Assembly (NCBI GenBank): GCA_945875845.1 | Contig: CAMCMB010000006.1 | Location: 1 to 64,000 of the forward strand | Direction: 5' to 3' | Length of the DNA: 64,000 bases | From: Pirellula staleyi DSM 6068 | GTDB lineage: Bacteria; Planctomycetota; Planctomycetia; Pirellulales; Pirellulaceae | In this document: piece after piece, positions 57,702 through 64,000 of the stretch | How positions within the stretch are numbered: position 1 is the first letter of the stretch | Layout: every line of letters begins with the position of its first letter | Made by a program: the position numbers and the translations under genes | The notes under the pieces: generated by a model | Told to the model about the DNA's origin: nothing | Database searches by the model: none | What the model saw: only the letters and a program-made list of their open reading frames with translations

Positions 57702-58992
57702 GCCTTCTGATCCGAAGACACCTTAACCCAAGACTAAACAAGGTACTCAGCAGAGCCATAAAAACCATCCACGAACAGTACAAAACGCATGTGGACCACC
57801 CAAGTGCTTCTGTCGTCCAAATTTCCTCCGGTTTGAGGAAATATTCCAGATAGCCGATCGCATCCGTGGGCGTGGGCGTAAAACTGCGAGCATGCTCCAG
57901 AAGGGAATCGGGAGTGTTGTCATAACCAACGGTCACGTAACTATCCGTAAACCAAACGACAAGGGTCTGTCGCAAATAGACATAATAGAGTCCCACTAGG
58001 AATAGAAGCGTCATCGATACAGACAAGGCGATTATCAAATACTTCCAATTCTCTCTAGGGATCGGAATCAACTTTGCAACGAACATGGAAGCAAAGCACA
58101 CAAGAAAAGTGGAAACGCAAAGCAAGGACGTTTGTGGCCATACAGGTGTGATCGATGGAAACCAACACAGTCCAAGTACAAAAACAAGATAGACCGCTAC
58201 GAATACGATGTCGACGACCGCCCAGGTGGACTTTTTCCTTGGTTTTGCAAGCCGGTATTCGAAATTGTTTCTCGTTAGTTCCACGCAAACACTTCGAATG
58301 TCAACCGCGTATCGGACTTCCGACTCTTTCGTTTGTCCAAAATAGACTCCAACTAGCGCTCCGTCAGACTCAAAAAGCCCTCCCCCGCTCATGCCCCCAG
58401 CCGTGGCATCGCCCCCGTCGAGCTGGAACACAAACGGGTCGTTTGATTCGCGATCTAGCCGAAGCCCTTGGCTTCGTTTGGGCATCAACAAATCACCTGG
58501 ATGATAATCGCTAACTCCATCTGGATATCCGACCACCTGAAACTCGATGGGCTTCTCCTGCGGATCAATGAAACTGGCAAACTCAAACGATTGAAATTTT
58601 GTCTCGGAGATTTCGATAAGAACCCAATCACGTTCCCTTGCGCAGTCTAGTTTGTTCCATTCCCCCTCAGGGCGGTTGAACAGATCGACAACCTTTCCCG
58701 TAAAGATTCCATCGTTCTCGTCTGCTGGCCATTTTCTGCCTGACTCCCAACGCACGAATCCTCGAAAAGGGGGACGAGCGATAATGTTTGCACCTAGAGG
58801 ACCAGAAGCTTTCTCGATGCCTTTAAACGATTTCACAACGTGCGCACAGGTTAGGAGGTAGTTTCGCCAGCTACCACCTTCTTTCTTCAAGGAAACAACG
58901 ACGCCGCTCCCCTGGAGTGGATTCGCATCTCCTTGGATGGTCGTATGCGCTTCGATGGCCCATACAGTTCTCCGCAGGTCAACGACTGTCAT
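57673..58992 (-). CDS. Trypsin-like protease domain with C-terminal membrane helices
   Basis: 439 residues. Protease domain first: H51 in LLTCAHVVKSF, D122 in RDWVLIEIS, S202 in TAGGMSGGGLF. Then at least four hydrophobic helices (VVDIVFVAVYLVFVLGLCWF, SLLCVSTFLVCFASMFVAKL, YLIIALSVSMTLLFLVGLYY, and VLYCSWMVFMALLSTLFSLG). No signal peptide, so the protease probably faces the cytoplasm while anchored in the membrane. It follows the trypsin at 59005 by 12 bp. The GMSGGG serine box is the type seen in VMAP-linked and bacterial conflict trypsins. Confidence 0.85.
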   Translation of the reverse strand: MTVVDLRRTVWAIEAHTTIQGDANPLQGSGVVVSLKKEGGSWRNYLLTCAHVVKSFKGIEKASGPLGANIIARPPFRGFVRWESGRKWPADENDGIFTGKVVDLFNRPEGEWNKLDCARERDWVLIEISETKFQSFEFASFIDPQEKPIEFQVVGYPDGVSDYHPGDLLMPKRSQGLRLDRESNDPFVFQLDGGDATAGGMSGGGLFESDGALVGVYFGQTKESEVRYAVDIRSVCVELTRNNFEYRLAKPRKKSTWAVVDIVFVAVYLVFVLGLCWFPSITPVWPQTSLLCVSTFLVCFASMFVAKLIPIPRENWKYLIIALSVSMTLLFLVGLYYVYLRQTLVVWFTDSYVTVGYDNTPDSLLEHARSFTPTPTDAIGYLEYFLKPEEIWTTEALGWSTCVLYCSWMVFMALLSTLFSLGLRCLRIRRLNLPSNHLE

Positions 58993-59004
58993 GGCAAAAG
59001 AACT

Positions 59005-60021
59005 TCACTTTCCAAGGACCTTTCGCAAACGTTCTATCTTGATCGCAAGGTTTGCGACACCGCGGGTACCTGCAAAATGGAGTCCAACAACCTTACCAGT
59101 TTCGAGATTGATCAGAGGTGATCCCGACGAACCACCCAACGTAGTACAGTCATGACGAAACCACATAGGGTGATCATAATCGATGATTTTCCCCGGCGAA
59201 AGTCTCTTGACTTGAAAGTCTCCTTCAAAGTTGCTTAAGATATCGAACCGACGTTCACGATTGTCATCTTCAGGGTATCCGACAGCTGCTACATCCAAAA
59301 GCTTGTCGATGCCAGGTTTCGACTCGAGGACCAACCACTCCGCTCTGCTGCCGCCACCTTCCTTCCAGGATATCTTAAAGACAGCGAGATCCAGTTTCTC
59401 TGGCTCGAACTTCATGAGCTTTACTAGTCTCGCAGCTTGTGGCTGGTTCCATTTCGGTGCATCGCTCATGTCAACACTCGTCGCATCATCAAACGAGTAG
59501 CTCAATTCGATCCCCCCATCTTTGCTCAAAAACCTTTTAGCGACATGCGCATTCGTTACGAGCATGTCCTCTTCAAAAAGCCAACCTGTCCCATACATTC
59601 CTGACGGTCCATCAATTCGCCCAACTTTTGAGAAACAGGGTACGAGTTTTGTTCGGGCACTCTCAAGCCGGCTTCGAATCTCGTCATTCTTAGGATCTTG
59701 CCAAGAGTCACCCCGTATCAGAAGCGATGGACGTCCACGAATTTGGACAATCGCTTCCAACACATGTTTCTGAAAAGGTAGAGACGGTTCATCCCGTCGA
59801 TGGACATCCAATTGCATTCCCCTTCGTCTGACTTGGAGACTTTCCAGAAGGGTTCCTTGTGATTTCCCTGGTAGACTCTGAAAAAGCTGGTCTAGGTTGG
59901 AAGCACGGGAGGACTCAAGGGCGACACCGCTTTGCGGCTCGTACGCTTTGAGATCGTCGTAAACTTGAGCAAAGACCCTTGGGTCGTTCAAGATGGATTC
60001 TTGAATCATTGAAAATACCAT
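59005..60021 (-). CDS. Trypsin-like protease with a pre-protease module shared with the nuclease fusion
   Basis: 338 residues, no signal peptide. Residues 88-140 contain LEAIVQIRGRPSLLIRG and VGRIDGPSG, aligning with LEAIVLPKGRPVVDV and IGRIELPEH in the gene at 54067, so both use the same module ahead of the catalytic domain. Triad H159 (LVTNAHVAKR), D211 (KLDLAVFKI), S299 (LGGSSGSPLI). Preceded by a helical N-terminal stretch of about 80 residues that may be another effector-associated domain. Heads a two-gene transcript with the membrane trypsin. Confidence 0.88.
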   Translation of the reverse strand: MVFSMIQESILNDPRVFAQVYDDLKAYEPQSGVALESSRASNLDQLFQSLPGKSQGTLLESLQVRRRGMQLDVHRRDEPSLPFQKHVLEAIVQIRGRPSLLIRGDSWQDPKNDEIRSRLESARTKLVPCFSKVGRIDGPSGMYGTGWLFEEDMLVTNAHVAKRFLSKDGGIELSYSFDDATSVDMSDAPKWNQPQAARLVKLMKFEPEKLDLAVFKISWKEGGGSRAEWLVLESKPGIDKLLDVAAVGYPEDDNRERRFDILSNFEGDFQVKRLSPGKIIDYDHPMWFRHDCTTLGGSSGSPLINLETGKVVGLHFAGTRGVANLAIKIERLRKVLGK

Positions 60022-60051
60022 GCCACTTTCGATTATCCAGTGTCACCGTGC

Positions 60052-60077
60052 ATTAAAGCAACGAGCCGTTACGCGTC
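60052..60077. repeat. Left-end fragment of family A element
   Basis: 26 bp (attaaagcaacgagccgtta plus cgcgtc) identical, as inverse, to the left end of the element at 44192; no other part of that element follows. Confidence 0.85.
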
Positions 60078-60094
60078 GGATTGTAGTAAAAAAC

Positions 60095-61051
60095 TTAGCA
60101 CGTAAGTTGGCGACTATTCCAACGGGTCATCAGATCTTCGGCTGCTTGCTCCCAAGTTGGAAACTGGAACTTAAAACCCGAAGCCAACAACTTGCTCGGC
60201 ACAACCCGTCGACTCTTTAAGATCAGCTCGGTTTCGGTCTTTAAGAAAATGGCACCCAACTCAAGCATCCAGCGTGTTGCAGGTAATCCGATAGGTATCC
60301 TGGCCACCTTTCTCAGAATTCTCATGAAGTCTGCATTGGGAAGTGGATTTGGAGAGGCAAGATTGACTGGTCCAGAAAGATCATGATCGATAAGCCAAAA
60401 CACAGAACGTATGAAATCGCATTCATGTATCCAAGAAACATATTGCCTTCCATCGCCGTTTGTCCCCCCGAGCCCACGCTTGACTAACCCCACCAGAACC
60501 GCAAATACGCCGCCTGACTCCGGGCTCATCGTCATCGCCGCTCGCATCAATACGCGTCTCGTACCACGCAAATCGAGTTCTTCCGCCGCATCCTCCCAGG
60601 CCCTGGCAACATCAATACTAAATTTCCAAGTGTCAGGGACATTCGGCTCATTGCCACCAAGGAGTCCTCGAATATCGTCATTCGGAGAGTCAAAGCGATG
60701 CGAGTAAATCGTTGCCGTCGAAGCTTGGAGCCAGACTCTCGGAGGCGTTGACGCGTTTGAAATGGCTTTGCCAACCACGCGAGTTGCATCCACTCGCGAG
60801 TTGAGAATTTGGCGTCGGTTCTCTGGCGTGTATCGGCAGTTGACCGATCGTCCGGCCAAGTTGATCACAACATCCGCATTGTCGAAGCTGGCTTGCCACC
60901 CGCCCAAGTTTTTCGCGTCCCACAGGACAACGGGCCAGGGAGCCAAAAAGGGCTTTCGGCTCAAGACGATCACTTGATGATTTTGGGCGATCAACTCGCG
61001 AGCAAGAATGGTTCCGAGTTGTCCGGACCCGCCAGGGATAACGATTTTCAT
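60095..61051 (-). CDS. TIGR01777-type NAD(P)-dependent epimerase/SDR protein
   Basis: 318 residues from the ATG at 61051 (a TTG five codons upstream is less likely). The NAD(P)-binding motif GGSGQLGTILARELIAQNH starts the protein; VVINLAGRSVNCRYTPENR and the C-terminal DUF1731-like helix region (LASGFKFQFPTWEQAAEDLM) are the family marks. TIGR01777 proteins resemble nucleotide-sugar epimerases and some plant and bacterial members influence cell division or chloroplast functions; the substrate is unknown. It sits between the conflict-like locus and the purine/glucan genes. Confidence 0.92.
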   Translation of the reverse strand: MKIVIPGGSGQLGTILARELIAQNHQVIVLSRKPFLAPWPVVLWDAKNLGGWQASFDNADVVINLAGRSVNCRYTPENRRQILNSRVDATRVVGKAISNASTPPRVWLQASTATIYSHRFDSPNDDIRGLLGGNEPNVPDTWKFSIDVARAWEDAAEELDLRGTRRVLMRAAMTMSPESGGVFAVLVGLVKRGLGGTNGDGRQYVSWIHECDFIRSVFWLIDHDLSGPVNLASPNPLPNADFMRILRKVARIPIGLPATRWMLELGAIFLKTETELILKSRRVVPSKLLASGFKFQFPTWEQAAEDLMTRWNSRQLTC

Positions 61052-61160
61052 AGCCTTGTCCGTCAAGAGTTGAAAAGGTAACGGGTCAACCGTTGATGTA
61101 TGCCATTGTTAACTATCTCTCTAAGCACAACGGCATGAGTCGTCGAGTGAAACAAACTGA

Positions 61161-61222
61161 TAGCCATTGGGCGATAGCCCCGGTTCTCGACGAATGTCGA
61201 GCAATTGGAAAACCGGGGCTAG
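61161..61222. repeat. REP-like palindrome (family B), inverted relative to 44597
   Basis: The core cggttctcgacgaatgtcga and its continuation are the exact inverse of that at 44597, and homology continues into the flank (61121-61160), which has no counterpart in other family B copies. Confidence 0.85.
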
Positions 61223-61346
61223 CGGCTTGTTGCTTTAGTGAAGTCGTTATTGGGTAAGGTCGGTAAGACGGACTTCCAAGTCCGTCAATGGGGAATTCGA
61301 CGGACTAGGAAGTCCGTCGTACCATTAAATCAACAAGCCGTCACGC
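61218..61346. repeat. Palindromic element (family A), copy 4, inverted
   Basis: Arms gctagcggcttgttg / caacaagccgtcacgc and internal pair gacggacttccaagtccgtc / gacggactaggaagtccgtc. Orientation opposite to copies 1-3, and joined to a family B palindrome. Confidence 0.85.
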
Positions 61347-61456
61347 TTCGGGTTGTGATCGAGCCTTTGACTGCAGCAGATCCACCAAATTAGCAGTCTC
61401 CTTCGGAGAGGGGGCGAGGGGAGCAAGATAAAATTTTTGGCTACCTCTGAATAATG

Positions 61457-62287
61457 CTACCGAGTTTCGGACATGCTATTGAGAATGCGCAGGATGAGCG
61501 GAACCAGTTGATTCTGAGCTTTGTACGACCAATCTAGCACGTCACTATGGTCCGTAGCGATCTGCACGTCCGGTTTGGCGACATTGGTGATGATGGAGAA
61601 CGCAAGGACTCTCAATCCTAGTTGCCTTGCAAGAAGCACTTCCGGAACAGTGCTCATTCCAACCATGTCCGCACCCATTTTCGCAAAGGCTCGATATTCA
61701 GCGCGCGTTTCGTAATTTGGGCCCAGTGTTGCCAAATACGTGCCGCGTGAAAGCATGAACCCCAGCTTGAGAGCCAGCCTCTCTGCGGACTCCATGAGTT
61801 TTGCATCGTATGGACTTCCCATTCGATGCGGCAACCCGACAGAGGCTGCGCCCGCGTTGATTTCTTTTTCATTCGCTCCACAACGATTCATCCAGTCGAT
61901 GTGGTCGTCGATCATTACGACTTGCCCGCTATGAAAGCGTGCGTTGATCCCGCCCGACGCGTTGGAGACTATCAATGAATCGATGCCGAGCGCATGCATG
62001 CAACGAACTGGAAAGGTGGCCTTCGAAGCATGCCATCCTTCGTACAAATGCGCACGGCCTTGCATCGCTACAACGGGTGTGCCGCCTAGATAGCCGAGCA
62101 CTAAGTTGCCAGCATGGCCTGAAACCTGGGAAACCGGAAAGCCGGGGATCGTTCCGTAGGGAATTCGATAGGCTCGATCGATGTGGTCGGCAAGATTTCC
62201 GAGTCCACTTCCTAGAATCAAACCGACTTGCGGCTTGAATCCGTCGCAACGTTGCAAAATTGTCTGGCAAGCTCCTTCCACTGCCAT
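61457..62287 (-). CDS. punA: Purine nucleoside phosphorylase
   Basis: 276 residues from the ATG at 62287, one base after the malQ stop (TAA-G-ATG), implying coupling. The enzyme splits inosine/guanosine with phosphate to a base and ribose-1-phosphate. Motifs of the trimeric PNP family: GLILGSGLGNLAD, VSGHAGNLVLG, MQGRAHLYEGW, VSNASGGINARF, GPNYETRAEYRAF, MSTVPEVLLARQLGLRVLA. The N in SIITN agrees with a 6-oxopurine specificity. Confidence 0.95.
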   Translation of the reverse strand: MAVEGACQTILQRCDGFKPQVGLILGSGLGNLADHIDRAYRIPYGTIPGFPVSQVSGHAGNLVLGYLGGTPVVAMQGRAHLYEGWHASKATFPVRCMHALGIDSLIVSNASGGINARFHSGQVVMIDDHIDWMNRCGANEKEINAGAASVGLPHRMGSPYDAKLMESAERLALKLGFMLSRGTYLATLGPNYETRAEYRAFAKMGADMVGMSTVPEVLLARQLGLRVLAFSIITNVAKPDVQIATDHSDVLDWSYKAQNQLVPLILRILNSMSETR

Positions 62288-62288
62288 C

Positions 62289-63905
62289 TTACACAATCCG
62301 ATTGTAGAGTTGTGTTAGTTCAAGCAGTTGATCGCTTTTGTGCTTGGTCAGGGTATTTGGCTCGCATCGCCAAGTCCAATTGCCAGCTACCGTGCCAGGC
62401 GTATTCATACGAGCTTCCTTTGGCAGTCCCAACAAGTCTTGTACGGGAGTAATCGCCATGGTTGCAACCGAGCTCCAAATCGCGCGAATCGTTGCCCAAT
62501 GGATTTGGTCCGGTGTACAGTTCAAGTAACGCATCGCAAACGTTATTTCTCGGTCGAGCTCGCTTTGAGACCGTGTATTGCCCTTGCCAGCTTTGCTGTG
62601 AAACCAACCCACTGTCGTATCGTTGTCATGCGTTCCTGTATACGCGATACAGTGGACAGGATAGTTATGTGGCAAGTCTAACGATTTGCTGTTCCCATCA
62701 CCAAAGCCAAATTGGATAATTTTCATTCCCGGGAAATGAAAACGGTCGCGAAGTTGACGAACTTCGTCTGTGATAAATCCTAAGTCCTCGGCAATCACCG
62801 GCAGTGTCCCGTTGATGGAGCGTTGCAACGTTTCAAAGAAGTCGTCGCCAGGACCGGGCCGCCATTGGCCGACCCTCGCATCTGGCATGCTCGAGGGTAT
62901 TTCCCAATAGGACTCAAAGCCACGGAAGTGATCGATTCGCAACAAGTCGCACAGTTGGAGCGACCGCTTGATGCGTCGCATCCACCATTCGTAACCTGTG
63001 CTTTTGTGTACATCCCAACGGTACAGCGGGTTGCCCCAGCGCTGTCCTAGGGTAGCAAAGTAGTCGGGTGGAACTCCGGCAACCACGGTAGGATTGCCAT
63101 GCTCATCCAACTCAAAAAGATGCTGCATCGACCAGACGTCGGAGCTATCCATCGCAACGAAAATCGGGATGTCGCCAATGATTCCAACACCGTTCGCGAT
63201 CGCATACTGTCGCAGCTCTTGCCATTGACGCTCGAATAAAAATTGGATGAAAGCCTCGAACTCACATGCGACTCGCAATTTTTCCGTCCATTGCGAAATC
63301 GATTTCGGATCGCGGCGTACTAGCCCTTGGTCCCAGTCGTTCCAGGCCTGATCGTTATGGTAGTTCTTGCAAGCAATAAACAGGCAGTGCTCCACAAGCC
63401 AGTCGGTTTGATTGTGGCGGAATTCCGCGAATTGAGCATGCAAGTCCGAAGGCAGGTTTTGAAATCGCCGAAAGGCCAACCTCAATAGTTCCATGCGTTT
63501 TCCGGAGGAAACCGCGAAATGCGACTTGCCCAAATCGATTCGGGAATCCATCGTGCTCAACTTGGCGGCATCCTGCCACTCTTCCAATCGCAACAAACCA
63601 TCGCGAGCTAGCAGAGCTGGACTGATCAGAAGCGGATTGCCTGCGAACGAGGAAGGAGATTGATACGGAGAAAAACCATAACCCGTTGGGCCTGTCGGTA
63701 GGATCTGCCACCAATGCTGGCCCGCAGCACGCAAGAAACGTATAAACTCGTAAGCCGAAGGACCTAGATCTCCTGAACCCAAATCGCCCGAACTCCAATC
63801 ACCATCGGTACCCGGCAATTGGTCGACAGGCGCACCAAGTGGTCTTGCTGGGAGGGAAGTAAGATGGAGCAGCAAACCGCTTGATCGGGCAAACAAGGAA
63901 GACAT
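62289..63905 (-). CDS. malQ: 4-alpha-glucanotransferase (amylomaltase, GH77)
   Basis: 538 residues. The enzyme disproportionates maltodextrins, transferring alpha-1,4-glucans. Catalytic residues: nucleophile D in LLRIDHFRGFES, E in PVIAEDLGFIT, D in YTGTHDNDTTVGW; the start SLPARPLGAPVDQLPG and the FVAMDSSDVWSMQHLF loop are also typical. Together with glgX, and directly followed by the PNP gene, it suggests co-transcription of glucan and nucleoside turnover. The full C-terminus is present within the window. Confidence 0.95.
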   Translation of the reverse strand: MSSLFARSSGLLLHLTSLPARPLGAPVDQLPGTDGDWSSGDLGSGDLGPSAYEFIRFLRAAGQHWWQILPTGPTGYGFSPYQSPSSFAGNPLLISPALLARDGLLRLEEWQDAAKLSTMDSRIDLGKSHFAVSSGKRMELLRLAFRRFQNLPSDLHAQFAEFRHNQTDWLVEHCLFIACKNYHNDQAWNDWDQGLVRRDPKSISQWTEKLRVACEFEAFIQFLFERQWQELRQYAIANGVGIIGDIPIFVAMDSSDVWSMQHLFELDEHGNPTVVAGVPPDYFATLGQRWGNPLYRWDVHKSTGYEWWMRRIKRSLQLCDLLRIDHFRGFESYWEIPSSMPDARVGQWRPGPGDDFFETLQRSINGTLPVIAEDLGFITDEVRQLRDRFHFPGMKIIQFGFGDGNSKSLDLPHNYPVHCIAYTGTHDNDTTVGWFHSKAGKGNTRSQSELDREITFAMRYLNCTPDQIHWATIRAIWSSVATMAITPVQDLLGLPKEARMNTPGTVAGNWTWRCEPNTLTKHKSDQLLELTQLYNRIV

Positions 63906-64000
63906 AGGCCACTCAAACAGAGCAATGAGAGACGAGTTAAGACGCTGGATTTGTAAAAGGGGTCAATCATCCGAATCGTCACGATTCAGGCGGCAACGCG

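Larger units (their letters stand above)
61067..61456. other. Gap with a composite of family B and family A palindromes
   Basis: Contains family B (61161-61222) directly joined to family A (61218-61346), sharing gctagcgg, plus a C/G repeat (gagagggggcgagggga) at about 61400. No gene seen. Confidence 0.65.

Overview
The window looks like the chromosome of a planctomycete, probably of the Pirellulaceae/Rhodopirellula type. Evidence is the abundance of exported proteins typical of that phylum (PVC-type dehydrogenase/HEAT/cytochrome c proteins, DUF1549/DUF1553, DUF1592-type heme proteins, DUF1501 and DUF1552 Tat proteins), AtpB and AtpF forms with extra N-terminal sequence, sparse Shine-Dalgarno signals, and many short palindromic repeats between genes. 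These family assignments come from reading protein motifs by eye; no database search was run.

Layout. 1-277: tail of a CHC2 zinc-finger (DNA-primase-like) reading frame, then a gap with an inverted repeat. 592-9469: exported redox/heme proteins (PVC dehydrogenase-HEAT-cytochrome c; DUF1549/DUF1553; DUF1501; WD40). 9857-11893: exported alpha/beta hydrolase. 12127-19659: complete F-type ATP synthase operon atpB-E-F-H-A-G-D-C. 20130-25294: WD40 protein with an alanine/lysine repeat tail, heme protein and DUF1501 protein, a second version of the module at 5335-9469. 25498-30747: small membrane-anchored protein, RNase HI with a zinc-ribbon tail, DUF1592-type heme protein and DUF1552 protein. 31165-33252: GlgX. 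33642-43957: exported phosphoesterase, S4 RNA-binding protein, Tat-exported propeller protein, a 5'-truncated gene between direct repeats, PQQ-like propeller, and a ThuA/dehydrogenase protein whose cytochrome c domain lies in the next gene. 43958-44875: repeat-filled gap.

44876-60021 is the most unusual part. A minus-strand operon encodes a trypsin-like protease, a protein sharing the protease's N-terminal domain, a MoxR-type AAA ATPase, and a 1217-residue protein with two formylglycine-enzyme-like (FGE/SUMF1) domains; three of its junctions are 34 nt, 1 nt and a 2-nt overlap. Beside it lie a third FGE-like protein, a trypsin-DNA/RNA non-specific endonuclease fusion, an exported orphan, a membrane-anchored trypsin, and another trypsin sharing a pre-protease module with the fusion. 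The set resembles the NTPase-regulated conflict systems (MoxR ATPase, effector-associated domains, trypsin, FGE-like domain) known from multicellular bacteria. A plausible model is MoxR-gated activation of protease and nuclease effectors; this is inference.

A RAYT (REP-associated Y1 transposase) lies inside this locus between REP-like palindromes, and related palindromes occur elsewhere in the window. A second family of about 130-bp palindromic elements has four near-complete copies and at least two end fragments. 60095-63905 returns to housekeeping genes: a TIGR01777 epimerase, purine nucleoside phosphorylase and 4-alpha-glucanotransferase (malQ). With GlgX, MalQ indicates glycogen/maltodextrin turnover. 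I saw no rRNA, tRNA or CRISPR array.
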